The notes beneath the pieces are model-generated. The model saw only the letters and a list, made by a program, of their open reading frames with translations, searched no databases and was not told where the DNA came from. A DNA stretch of 64,000 bases from Acheta domesticus (lineage: Eukaryota; Arthropoda; Insecta; Orthoptera; Gryllidae), in contig JAHLJT010003656.1 of the NCBI GenBank assembly GCA_031308135.1, forward strand, positions 69,706,984 through 69,770,983. The letters run 5' to 3'. The translations under genes and the position numbers were made by a program. Shown piece after piece: positions 11,545-20,793 of this stretch; within the stretch, counting starts at the first letter, position 1; the number at the start of each line of letters is the position of its first letter.

Positions 11545-11617
11545 GGTTCCGTAGTGTAGCGGTTATCACGTCTGCTTTACACGCAGAAGGCCGCCGGTTC
11601 GATCCCGGCCGGAACCA
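11545..11617 (+). tRNA. tRNA-Val(TAC)
   Basis: A 73-nt cloverleaf. The acceptor stem GGTTCCG pairs perfectly with CGGAACC, with discriminator A. The anticodon stem TCTGC/GCAGA encloses loop TTTACAC, giving anticodon TAC (11578-11580), which reads GTA valine codons. The T arm is GCCGG-TTCGATC-CCGGC. The A box (GTAGTGTAGCGG) and B box (GGTTCGATCC) are intact. There is no intron. A TTTT run begins 5 nt downstream (11622), a suitable RNA polymerase III terminator. CCA is not encoded beyond the discriminator, as expected in eukaryotes. This is the best single gene in the window. Confidence 0.96.
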
Positions 11618-12229
11618 AGTGTTTTATGAATGATAATTTTGTCACTTCAAACTAAGAATCCTTTGAAATCTTCGTTTCAAATCTTCAGTAATGTTACTTA
11701 TTGAGCTGCAAGCTTCTCATGGCGCCTCCAGCGTGTATTTTATTAATTAAAAATTAGTGCTTATTGCTTTGCAAGTGCACAGTAAAGATGAATTTTAAAC
11801 ATGTTACAATTGCCAGGCATGTCCATTTCCGGATGTAATTTTCATGTAGACATTACATGAAAAAATATCGATTAAAATAGTTAATTGTTTACCTTTTTTT
11901 ATTACATTAATATATTTAATTAGTAATTTGATTAATGATTACTAACCCCGTGATGCTAAACAGCACTGTAGTGTGATGGGCCATGATGGTGCCCCGAAAC
12001 GTAAAAGAAGTTATGTGATCGTTAACAATTTAAATGTCTGTCTAAAATATTGAGGTATATATAACAAAGGAAAAATAATAATTTTCTTTTCTATCCTCAT
12101 TGCCTATTATTTTCCCATTGAATCCGGTTGATGTCTTTTCTTTTTTCCGCGCGCGCCCCGCATCCCACGGCGTGCCAACGTGCGGTGGCGCCGCCGCGCT
12201 CTCGATCTCCGTAGTAATGGGCGTGGATG

Positions 12230-12540
12230 GGCGCGCGCGGTGCCCCGTCCCGCTCCACCCCGCCCCGCCCCGCCTCATCCCGCCCCACCCCACACCCCAC
12301 ACCACCGCATCCCCAGCCCCTACCCACACCACCCGCCCACCCGCCCCACCCCACACGCTCACCCGCCCCACCCCACACGCTCACCCGCCCCGCCCCTCCC
12401 TCTTCGCCCCGCCCCTCCCGCCCCGCCCTTCACCGCCAAGCCTCACCCCGCCTCACCCTGCCTCGCCCTATTCCGCCCCGCCCCTCCCGCTCCGCCCTAC
12501 CCCGCCCCTCTCCGCCTCCCCCGCCTCACCCCACTCCTCG
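12230..12540. repeat. C-rich degenerate pentamer/hexamer array
   Basis: CCCCGCCCC, CCCCACCCC and CCCACACGCTCACCCG sub-repeats (the last duplicated near 12330-12385) form a C-rich array. Overlapping Pro-rich frames on the plus strand and Gly-rich frames on the minus strand are by-products of composition. Confidence 0.85.
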
Positions 12541-12730
12541 TCGGCGCGCGGTTCGCGCCCCGGGCGCCGCGCGCCGGCCCGCTCGCCGGCGTGTGGGCTG
12601 AGGCGGCAGCGGCGGCGGCGCGCGCACACGCATGGGCGTGAGAACGCCGCCCTGCGGCACGCCTGACTCCCGCCCGCCCGCCCCTGCGCCCCGTCGCCCC
12701 GTCGCCCGCGGGCGCGACCTTGCTCGCACG
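12541..12730. other. CpG-rich block
   Basis: Dense CpG sequence continuing from the C-rich array, then returning to ordinary composition near 12740. It could be a CpG-island promoter; no transcript evidence is visible in the sequence. Confidence 0.45.
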
Positions 12731-13090
12731 TCTGCGTTCCCATTCATCTCTTTTATTTGGGCCCCATCGTCTTTATTGATTCCGACTGCCGCGCCTGACT
12801 GCGCAGCCACGAACTGAGGTCGAGTCCGTTTACTGTTTAATCGCTGCTTGAGCGGAGGCAGTTTCGTTTGAATTTTTGAACGATTGGATATCTAATTATG
12901 TAAGACAACGTTGCTGATACTTCCAATACAGGATCTCCGAAGTTCTATTACCGACGATGACTTACAAATGAATTGAACATACGCGGTGTAAATTGTGTTA
13001 TTAAAAACGTCGAAGACAGTTATGTCCAACCGAAGGAGAAAAGAATGTGCCTTACAGAATAGATCAAGGTAGGTGAATTGAATTGAATTG

Positions 13091-13325
13091 ATGCCTTATT
13101 GTACGTGGTGAGACTCAGGCCATGAGGCCTGCTCTTCCGTCTGACCACGTAAATTTCGCTACGCTCCTTTCACCAACTAGCGGAGAAAGAAGGTATTATA
13201 TCGGGCGACGAAACAGGCGATTTGAATTTTGCTCAGAGGCTTCATTCAGGCGGTTTGAGGATCTTTTACATGCAAGTAAATCTACCAACATGGGACAGCC
13301 GGCTTTACTTCCCCTCCGAAGGTAG
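13091..13325 (+). repeat. dispersed repeat family K, copy 1
   Basis: It matches copies at 58438-58640 and 60744-61046. Shared blocks include CGTGGYGAGACTCAGGC, CTGACCACGYAAATTTCGCTA, CTAGCGGAGAAAGAAGG and CTTTACTTCCCCTCCGAAGG. All three copies lie on the plus strand. The family is non-coding (short frames only) and its class is unknown. Confidence 0.85.
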
Positions 13326-13872
13326 GTGCGCGATCTATCGTCTCTCATCCTGTCCTCACGCAAGTCATGCATTGGCCTGATTCCCCATTCACGTATGGCC
13401 TACCTCTTGCCATTTCTGAGTTTGCAGTACCAGTTTTCCGAGTATGCGGATGTCAGATAAGACGAAAATGCAGAGAGGAAGGAAAGAGAGACAGAGACAG
13501 AGAACGAAGAGTTAGGTCAGTAGAAATAGACAACAAACACTTTTTCTCTCGTGTGTCTCTTGTGTCGGAACATATGTATTTAGCAGAATTTACATAGTGG
13601 ACTATTTAGTGAATTAAAATGATGGGAAACAGGTAATTCTGCAGTAATTTATGATTACTATTTACAAGGGCTGGTAGAGGTACACAAAATATATGAAATA
13701 ATTGTGCAAGTCTTTTAAATTCAGTATTCGTATTCAAGTATCAGTATTCGTTGTTACCTTCTTTATGTGGTCTTTATTCGGTTCTTGCCTTTGCACTTTT
13801 TCTATTTCTGACAAAAATACTAAAAATATTAATATATTGTCTGAATTTCACTGTTTAATTTTTAATAGTAAC

Positions 13873-13911
<39 letters not shown>
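13873..13911. repeat. (TTA)n microsatellite
   Basis: About 13 TTA triplets. It is one of a cluster of such tracts at 13.9-14.9 kb. Confidence 0.95.
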
Positions 13912-14138
13912 CATTATTTCACTACATCCCCACTAAAGATATTATGAGTCCGCTGAATATAAAATCCAGGTTGCAACCAGCTACCTAAGGAGCAGATCTA
14001 GGGACTGTCGATGTCTCTACAATACTTTGCGCAAAATGTGGGCTGTTTCAAATAAAGCGATTTCTTGCACTTCCCAGTCTTTTGAATTACCTGGGGGTTT
14101 AGACAAGTTCTTTCACAAATTTTGCGGAACAAATCCCA

Positions 14139-14168
<30 letters not shown>
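14139..14168. repeat. (TTA)n tract, probable LINE 3' tail
   Basis: About 10 TTA triplets, lying just beyond the 3' end of the minus-strand LINE fragment. Read on the minus strand it is a (TAA)n tail, a common 3' tail type for some non-LTR retrotransposons. Confidence 0.8.
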
Positions 14169-14170
<2 letters not shown>

Positions 14171-14289
14171 TTCAGTTTCTACAAATTATTGGTTTCAAAC
14201 AGCTACTACACAGATAAAAAATAAAAGCATGGTAACCTTTACAAAATTCTATACAATATAAAATTAAAATTACAAAATATCAGCTAAAT

Positions 14290-14780
14290 TTTTAAAACTT
14301 CAGAATCCGACATGTCCTCCCATGAATCTCCTGACCAATGAGCACGTACCAATGATGACCGATTTTTGAAGAGCGATGATAATATTCTTCTCCATACCAA
14401 GATCGTCTAACGATCGTCTAAGAACTTTTGGTATGACTCCGGTTGCTGATAGGACAATTGGAACAGTTTTAACTTCTGCAACATGCCACTGTTCTCTCAC
14501 TGCACAAACTAGCTCTCGGTATTTATAGATTTTTGCCTGATATATTAGCATCATGTTGCTGGTATTGACAACTGCAAAATCGGTAAACCAAACTTTCTTG
14601 GCATGTTTATCCCAAAACATAACAGCGGGTTTATTGTGCTGGATTGTTCTGTCAGAATACTGCGGTCCAAGTACAACTTAAAGGACTCGCTTTCAAGCAC
14701 CGTTTCTGGATGCGGTGTATCAGTGTTCCGCAGGAGTCTGTATTTCCTAGCAAGCTTGACATGGTTGATACGGTCTACTA
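14290..14780 (-). pseudogene. LINE ORF2 C-terminal fragment
   Basis: A minus-strand frame (stop near 14300, open to 14620; 106 residues) resembles the C-terminal tail of insect non-LTR retrotransposon polyproteins. It has a conjugated KYRELV-type helix, then VKTVPIVLSATGVIPK, then an ending with a GTC-x-LVRRFM motif. This is the region after the reverse transcriptase domain. Upstream (14620-14780) similar LINE-like residues continue but in a different frame, so a frameshift lies near 14620. The reverse transcriptase and endonuclease are absent, so the piece is 5'-truncated and dead. Flanking (TTA)n runs lie at 14139-14168 and 14786-14835. The exact clade cannot be settled by eye. Confidence 0.75.
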
Positions 14781-14784
14781 GATC

Positions 14785-14785
<1 letters not shown>

Positions 14786-14835
<50 letters not shown>

Positions 14836-14905
14836 GTGATTCGCATTACATCATGACTACAGATGTTATTATTATTATTATTATTATTACGATTATTATT
14901 ATTAC
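14786..14905. repeat. clustered (TTA)n/(ATT)n microsatellites
   Basis: A run of about 16 triplets at 14786-14835, then shorter runs near 14864-14888 and 14891-14904, separated by unique sequence. They border the LINE fragment on its 5' side. Confidence 0.9.
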
Positions 14906-14909
14906 TAGC

Positions 14910-16190
14910 TTGTTCGTATCCCTAAGTAGGGCAAAAGCCTCTTACATTGTAAGTTACTTCAAACTAAGCTAGATAGCTTGTTGTTTACTATTTTTAGCCA
15001 TATTTTCCTGTTCACTTCTCACTGGTCCCTTCTTTTTGTTCATATCCCATCTTGTACCTTCTTTTTGTTCATAGTAACTTATACTTTTTATGAAATGAAT
15101 TTATAAAATTAGATATATGTTGCGTTTTCAAATGGTGTTTTTGAACAATTAAATGTAAAATGTATTGAAAAAGTTCGGATGGACTCACTCTTACGATGAT
15201 ATTTTATAGCATTTATGGATTGATCGTCGTTATCAAGACAACAAATTTTAACAAACTGAGATATTTTATTGTTTTTGTAATGTAAATTTTTATTATTTTA
15301 TGTTATACGTAACAGTTCTTCCCGCACATGAAATCACCCTCAAGCGTATCCATATTTCAGTTAATAAATCAATACATCTGGAAAATTGCACAATAGCTTT
15401 GAAATAGAAACGGGAAGACAAACGATAAAAGGAGAAAATAATATAAAGAATACTATTTCAACAATAAAAGTAATAAACTGGATAATTAAATTGTACAACA
15501 GAAAATAATGGCAAGCTGTATTTGAACAGGCTAAAACAATAATATTGTAAGATAATTTTATTGATCTTTAATAAGAAGCAAAAGAAGAAGTTTTGAAAGA
15601 GACGCGTTGATTATGTTTTTCAAGTTTTCCCATTGAAATGAAGATTGTTTGGTTCTGATGTCCCTCGGGCGGTCCCTGAGGGAGATTGTAGGATGGCACG
15701 CACCAACAATTTCCGATTATTTCATCTTTCACCTCATCTAAATTTTTATCTGAGCACGCATACCCTTGTTTGTACCTCCATCGTCTTGACTCAAAACCTA
15801 TGTTTTTGTCTTTTTCACATTAGCGCTGTGCATTATTAATCGTATTATGATTGATATTTGAAATTAAAGATTTAAGATTTCATATCTCATGGTAATTCTA
15901 CCAGAAACGCGGAGTGGTAATTGCAGAAAAAGAGAGTCCACACACTTAATATTTTGTTTTTCTATTTTTTCCGTGAAGCGATGGTTTTGTTCTTTGCAGT
16001 GGACAGGTAAAAATTGGTGTCATTCAATTAAATAAACAACAGTCTGGGCGGAAACTCATTAAACCAAATCACTAAAACAAGTCTTCCTTCTCAGGACCAA
16101 TGGATTTTAAAGTAGACATGCAATGGAAAATTCGTGTATTTTATATGATGTTGGGCGGAGAATTTGTTGTGTGTTTGTAACACGATAAAT
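14910..16190. other. AT-rich stretch, nothing recognised
   Basis: No RNA gene, repeat pair or convincing coding frame is seen. A small open frame (15645-15839) has no recognised family. Confidence 0.55.
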
Positions 16191-16198
16191 AAAAACCT

Positions 16199-16272
16199 TG
16201 GTTTCGGCCGGGGTCGAACCGGCGGCCTTCTGCGTGTAAAGCAGGACGTGATAACCGCTACACTATGGAACC
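16199..16272 (-). pseudogene. damaged tRNA-Val(TAC)
   Basis: Closely related to the intact tRNA-Val at 11545 but on the other strand. It is 74 nt instead of 73 because an extra C precedes the anticodon stem (CACGTCCTGC versus CACGTCTGC). The anticodon loop TTTACAC is unchanged. The acceptor stem GGTTCCA against CGAAACC has two mismatches (pairs 5-68 and 7-66). The T arm and B box (GGTTCGACCC) are intact, and a T5 run follows within a few nucleotides. It may still bind TFIIIC, but a functional tRNA is unlikely. Confidence 0.8.
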
Positions 16273-16324
16273 GACGGAAAGGCGGGTGTTTTTCTCCTTT
16301 TCTGTCTTAAAATTTGAATCTTAT

Positions 16325-16870
16325 ACAAAAATGAATTTTCATTTTCTAGGAATCAATAAAATTCATTCGTCAGTTTGATATGAAATTCGTTTTGTAAGAA
16401 CGAATAGGCTGCATGAGAGAGGCGTAATATTACTGGGAAACACATCGTATAGAATTTCGGCTTCTACACGCAGTTAAAATTCTACATGCAGTTCAGATAA
16501 TAAGAAAATTCATCGACATGATTCCTGCAAACTTCTCTCCGTTTAACTAGGAATAGGGCCATTGCTTAGTCTATTCATAACAAATTAGTGCTTTTGCCAA
16601 AAGTGTCAAATCCGAGGGTCGGAATGTATTTTGATTCACTACAGATAACTTCAATTACAACACACCATACGAATATTATTCATCAGGCACCAACGGATCA
16701 CTATAAAAATTCCTATTACTATGTAATATTGTACGTTATTTTACAACACATTGCTAGACGACATTAAAAAATTAATTTCAGTAGACAAGTTTAAATGTTA
16801 AGTAAATATTTTCTGCTGATGGTTTTTCTATACGATTATATTATACTATTATCAAATAGAATGTGATATT
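16325..16870 (+). pseudogene. decayed LINE copy, same family as 26560-27314
   Basis: Nucleotide-level similarity runs in order with the LINE fragment at 26.7-27.3 kb. Shared pieces include AATATT-CTGGGGAAACACATC-TATAG, AATAATAAGAAAATYC, the GATTCTTGYAA block, CATATTCATCAGG, ACTACAAAAA and TTACAACAC. Frames are broken by many substitutions and indels, so no protein can be made. It starts about 50 bp beyond the damaged tRNA-Val. It shows that this LINE lineage has several 5'-truncated copies here, of different ages. Confidence 0.78.
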
Positions 16871-16879
16871 TATCGTAGG

Positions 16880-18940
16880 TAATGCCACGAGTGCTTTGAA
16901 AATTGTCGATAAATACCCGACTCGCGGAGTGAGGGGATTTAGATGAGAATTTACAAAGGACGAGTGATATTTAATAGTACTATACCTCGAATGAAGTTAT
17001 GTCCAACAGAGTTCCAAAATGTTCCAAATATTGAAAATAACTGAAAGTATGCTAAAATGAAAGAGATTGCGCGTTTTATTGGACATCGACATAGCGATTG
17101 ATGTATAACGCCTCTTAAGATAGGTAAGTCACAGTTTATAGTTGGTTAGTAAGGAGAAACTGTGAGAAAATTCGGATAGAAAAAGCGATAAGCTCTTTGA
17201 GATACACCGCCCTGATTGGGGCATTTTTATGTATAGTTAAACACTGTTGGTTTTAATTTCAGAAGTGAAATAGTCTCAATAATGATATAAATGAATTTGT
17301 TACTATTTGAACCAATCCATATCTAAAATATTAAAGACAGATATTCCCCTTAATGAAATCTGTTTCTTACAAAAAATATTTAAAATAAGCTCATATACAA
17401 TTTTTCGAAAATTTGTGTAAATTTTGCAAGATTTTGCTAGAAAATACGGGCGAGAAAGTACTTGCTGATTTAGCTCCTCTAGCTTAAAAATATTGCGACT
17501 TTGTGTCTAGTAATAAATCATAGGACTTCGGCTTAACTATTTTCAAAGCGTTTCTGGTAAAAAATACACGTTTGTTGCTTTTTCAAATAATAAAGTATAT
17601 AATTAATAATTAATACGTATTAATAAATAATAAGTATATAATTAATATTTACATCTTTGGTGTATTATAGTAATTTGGGAAAACATTTTCTTTAAATTAT
17701 CTCTTGTAAATTTTCTCGCCTTCTCAAAATAATAGTGTGTAAGTCCAAAATGGCATACTTTAAGATTGGCTGAAACAAAATTTTCTCAAAATAATTTTAT
17801 TTTCTGAAAATATCCAAAACATTTTTTGATACTAGGAGTAACACGTCATAATTGATGGGATGAAATTAAACAATAGGTGATTAACAAAAAAGCACTGACT
17901 TGTAACCCTCGCTTATTTTCTTCCCGCGATTCCTCTTGTTAGTTTGATCTGACAACCAACCAAATTATTTATTTATTATTTTATTATGTTTAATATTCGT
18001 CATTTAATATTCCGACAAAATTGTCATTGAGTTCTATAGCGTACGGAGATGTAACATGCCCTATTGCTGATTCAAAATATTTAGTTATTATATTACAGAA
18101 ATGTAAGATATTAAAATTAGCCATCAAATCTAATTATTTAAATAGTTATAATTAAAATAATTAAACAAAAAGAACGAAACTGAATAGCCGGGAGAGAATT
18201 CTAAAGATATTCTATGATAAATGTTAAAATACAGGATGAATCAATTCAGATTAAAAGAAACTCACGATATGCAAACAAACAAAATTAATCTGTATTCATG
18301 CTCAAATTTGCTCAAATTTTCGTTAAAATCACGGGAACGTATTTCAATTATGAAATAGAAAATTGTATGTTCTTAGAATGTTCCATTTCAATCAAACCCC
18401 TAGTGGGCCGGAACATTTAGAAAACAAAAAATATACAGGTTTTAGGTGTCACAGTACTTAACATGTAAAAATGACGAGTAAAAAATTAACAACCTTGTAA
18501 GCAAGAAATCATATTTCATAATCTACAATGACTATAGAATTAATTGGATAAAAAATGTGCTTAGTGAATGTATTGTTTTTAAATAATCAAGAAAACTTTT
18601 ATAAAAGGCACTTTGCAAGGACTGCTGATGAATTTCATTAGGAAATTTACAATACCATTGCAACACTTGTAACGTATGTAAAACAGTTAATGCCTTATGT
18701 AAAATTATTAGATTTCTAAGATTTTAGAATATTCACAAAGTATATTACGTTTCAAATATGTAGATAAGACGAGGTTTGCGAGGGTTAAAATATTAAAAGC
18801 AGGTTACACTATTGTCAGTTCATATATATCAATCAGAGTAATCATTTAATATCATGCAAAAACATGTATTTATATCTGTCACGACTACTTCATAGACATT
18901 GGCTGTAATGTATACTCTAGTACATGGTTATCAGAGTGTT
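16880..18940. other. AT-rich stretch with one dispersed repeat
   Basis: Apart from the repeat at 17322-17448, no gene, RNA or repeat is recognised before the tRNA-Leu array. Confidence 0.55.
17322..17448 (+). repeat. dispersed AT-rich repeat, copy 2
   Basis: The partner of 7018-7155, in the same orientation and with the same order of conserved blocks (CTAAAATATTAAAG, CCCCTTAATGAAATCTGTT, AATTTTTCGAAAATTTGT). Divergence suggests an old family. Confidence 0.55.
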
Positions 18941-19055
18941 GTCAGGATGGCCGAGCGGTCAATGGCGATAGACTCAAGGGGAGCCTTGCTCGCTCAGCGA
19001 GTGTGAGCCTTCTGGTCCTCGAACGAGGGCGTGGGTTCGTATCCCACTCCTGACA
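18941..19055 (+). pseudogene. tRNA-Leu(CAA) unit 1, diverged
   Basis: The anticodon CAA and intron are present, but the 5' side of the anticodon stem reads ATAGA instead of CCAGA, leaving one mismatch and one wobble against TCTGG. The D-arm reads GGTCAATGGC instead of GGTCTAAGGC. The T loop has TTCGTAT in place of TTCGAAT. The acceptor stem is intact. It is probably non-functional. Confidence 0.7.
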
Positions 19056-19127
19056 CACATTTTTTTGTTGTTATATATTTCATCGGTCTAGAGTAGACAA
19101 GTGCATGAGAAGACGTGTTGAGGCGTA

Positions 19128-19242
19128 GTTAGGATGGCCGAGCGGTCTAAGGCGCCAGACTCAAGGATATCCTTGCTTGCTCAGCGAGTGTGAGCCTTCT
19201 GGTCCTCGAATGAGGGCGTGGGTTCGAATCCCACTCCTGACA
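19128..19242 (+). tRNA. tRNA-Leu(CAA) unit 2
   Basis: 115 nt with an intron after position 37. Acceptor GTTAGGA/TCCTGAC pairs fully, with one T:G wobble at pair 3-70. Anticodon stem CCAGA/TCTGG and T arm GTGGG-TTCGAAT-CCCAC are intact. The intron differs from the others (GATATCC in place of GGGAACC), but its CCTTG still complements the anticodon side CAAGG. The variable arm has one G:T wobble. It is structurally competent and followed by a T-run. Confidence 0.88.
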
Positions 19243-19313
19243 CACATTTTTTGTTGTTGTATATTTGATCGGTCTAGTGTAGACAGGTGCATGAGAAGAC
19301 GTGTTGAGGCATA

Positions 19314-19428
19314 GTCAGGATGGCCGAGCGGTCTAAGGCGCCAGACTCAAGGGGAACCTTGCTCGCTCAGCGAGTGTGAGCCTTCTGGTCCTCGAACGAG
19401 GGCGTGGGTTCGAATCCCACTCCTGGCA
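19314..19428 (+). tRNA. tRNA-Leu(CAA) unit 3
   Basis: It has the consensus body and intron. The acceptor 3' strand TCCTGGC creates one T:G wobble with GTCAGGA and no mismatch. A box TGGCCGAGCGG and B box GGTTCGAATCC are intact. A short T-run follows. It is likely functional. Confidence 0.88.
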
Positions 19429-19499
19429 CACATTTTGTGTTTTTATATATTTCATCGGTCTAGTGTAGACAAGTGCATTAGAAGAGGCGTTGAGGCGTA

Positions 19500-19614
19500 G
19501 TCAGGATGGCCGACCGGTCTAAGGCGTCAGACTCAAGGGGAACCTTGCTCGCTCAGCGAGTGTGAGCCTTCTGGTCCTCGAACGAGGGCGTGGGTTCGAA
19601 TCCCACTACTGACA
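19500..19614 (+). tRNA. tRNA-Leu(CAA) unit 4, slightly diverged
   Basis: Acceptor 3' strand TACTGAC leaves one G:A mismatch. G15 of the D arm is changed to C (GACCGG), losing the usual Levitt pair. The first anticodon-stem base is T, giving a T:G wobble. Intron, anticodon and T arm are consensus. Function is doubtful. Confidence 0.6.
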
Positions 19615-19686
19615 CACATTTTGTGTTTTTTATATATTTCATCGGTCTAGTGTAGACAGGTGCAGGAGAAGACTGGTTGAAGCGTA

Positions 19687-19801
19687 GTCAGGAAGGCCGA
19701 GCGGTCTAAGGCGCCAGGCTTAAGGGGAACCTTGCTCGCTCAGGGAGTGTGAGCCTCCTGTTCCTTGAACGAGGGCGTGGATTTGAATCCCACTTCTGAC
19801 A
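19687..19801 (+). tRNA. tRNA-Leu unit 5 with anticodon TAA
   Basis: The loop reads CTTAAG, so the anticodon is TAA instead of CAA, still a leucine anticodon. In the anticodon stem AGA/TCT has become AGG/CCT, a paired change, although the outermost pair is now C:T. Against function: the near-universal T8 is A (GGAAGGCC), the T loop is TTTGAAT, which loses C56, and the T stem is weakened. It is either a pseudogene or a neofunctionalised copy; the first is more likely. Confidence 0.55.
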
Positions 19802-19872
19802 CACATTTTTTGTCGTTATATATTTGATCGGTCTAGTGTAGACAAGTGCATGAGAAGACGTGCTGAGGCGTA

Positions 19873-19987
19873 GTCAGGATGGCCGAGCGGTCTAAGGCGC
19901 CAGACTCAAGGGGAACCTTGCTCGCTCAGCGAGTGCGAGCCTTTTAGTCCTCAAATCAGGGCGTGGGTTCGAGTTCCACTCTAGACA
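19873..19987 (+). pseudogene. tRNA-Leu(CAA) unit 6, diverged
   Basis: The 5' half is consensus. The 3' half is damaged: anticodon stem 3' strand TTTAG leaves a C:A mismatch, the variable arm reads CTCAAATCAGG, T stem 3' strand is TCCAC, and acceptor TCTAGAC has an A:A mismatch. Confidence 0.7.
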
Positions 19988-20058
19988 CACGTTTTTTGTT
20001 GTTGTATATTTTATCGGTCTAGTGTAGACAAGTGTATGAGAAGACGTGTTGAGGCGTA

Positions 20059-20173
20059 GTCAGGATGGCCGAGCGGTCTAAGGCGCCAGACTCAAGGGGA
20101 ACCTTGCTCGCTCAGCGAGTGTGAGCCTTCTGGTCCTCGAACGAGGGCGTGGTTTCGAATCCCACTACTGACA
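20059..20173 (+). tRNA. tRNA-Leu(CAA) unit 7, slightly diverged
   Basis: Consensus except for a T-stem change (GTGGT for GTGGG, giving a T:C mismatch next to the loop) and acceptor 3' strand TACTGAC with one G:A mismatch, the latter shared with unit 4. Function is doubtful. Confidence 0.6.
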
Positions 20174-20244
20174 CACATTTTTTGTTGTTATATATTTGAT
20201 CGGTCTAGTGTAGACAAGTGCATGAGAAGACGTGCTGAGGCGTA

Positions 20245-20359
20245 GTCAGGATGGCCGAGCGGTCTAAGGCGCCAGACTCAAGGGGAACCTTGCTCGCTCA
20301 GCGAGTGTGAGCCTTCTGGTCCTCGAACGAGGGCGTGGGTTCGAATCCCACTCCTGACA
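20245..20359 (+). tRNA. tRNA-Leu(CAA) unit 8, consensus
   Basis: All stems pair: acceptor GTCAGGA/TCCTGAC, anticodon CCAGA/TCTGG, long variable arm CCTCG/CGAGG and T arm GTGGG/CCCAC. The anticodon CAA is followed by a 31-nt intron after position 37. The intron's CCTTG can pair with CAAGG at the anticodon, and it contains a CTCGCT-CAGCGAG hairpin. A and B boxes are perfect and a T-run follows. It reads TTG leucine codons. Confidence 0.93.
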
Positions 20360-20428
20360 CACATTTTTGTTGTTATATATTTCTCGGTCTAGTGTAAACA
20401 AGTGCATGAGAAGAAATATCGCGGGGTA

Positions 20429-20543
20429 GTCAGGATGGCCGAGCGGTCTAAGGCGCCAGACTCAAGGGGAACCTTGCTCGCTCAGCGAGTGTGAGCCTTC
20501 TGGTCCTCGAACGAGGGCGTGGGTTCGAATCCCACTCCTGACA
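20429..20543 (+). tRNA. tRNA-Leu(CAA) unit 9, consensus
   Basis: It matches unit 8 throughout the 115-nt gene, with the same 31-nt intron and all stems paired. The leading spacer is 2 bp shorter than in other units and begins to diverge (GAAATATCGCGGGG). Confidence 0.93.
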
Positions 20544-20614
20544 CACGTTTTTTGTTGTTATATATTTCATCGGTCTAGTGTAGACAAGTGCATGAGAAAA
20601 AGTGTCGCGGCGTT

Positions 20615-20711
20615 GTAAGGATTGCCGAGCGGTCTAAGGCGCCGGACTCAAAGGAAACCTTTCTCGCTCAGCGAGTGTGAGCCTTCTGTTCCTCAAATCC
20701 CACTCCTGACA
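20615..20711 (+). pseudogene. tRNA-Leu unit 10, deleted T arm
   Basis: Anticodon CAA and intron are present, but about 18 bp covering the rest of the variable arm and the 5' side of the T arm is missing (CCTCAAATCCCAC). The B box is destroyed. Acceptor GTAAGGA has a mismatch and T8-G9 follows as TT. It is non-functional. Confidence 0.85.
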
Positions 20712-20793
20712 CTGTTTTGTATATTTCGTCGATCTAGTGTGGACTAGTGCACGAAAAAAGCATTTAGCCGTGGTCAGGATCCCCGAGCTTTCT

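Larger units (their letters stand above)
18941..20793 (+). repeat. 186-bp tandem array of tRNA-Leu units
   Basis: Ten units start at 18941, 19128, 19314, 19500, 19687, 19873, 20059, 20245, 20429 and 20615 (spacing 184-187 bp). A partial eleventh starts at 20773 and breaks into the next satellite near 20793. Each unit is a 115-bp intron-containing tRNA-Leu gene plus a spacer of about 70 bp. The spacer has a T-run, TGTTRTATATTT and the conserved block ATCGGTCTAGTGTAGACAAG. Outer units are the most damaged and several central ones match the consensus exactly, a pattern typical of homogenisation by unequal exchange. Confidence 0.97.

Noticed and set aside
18941..20793. CRISPR array (regular repeats with spacers)
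   Set aside because: The repeats are 115-bp tRNA-Leu genes and the spacers are themselves near-identical, in a eukaryotic setting.
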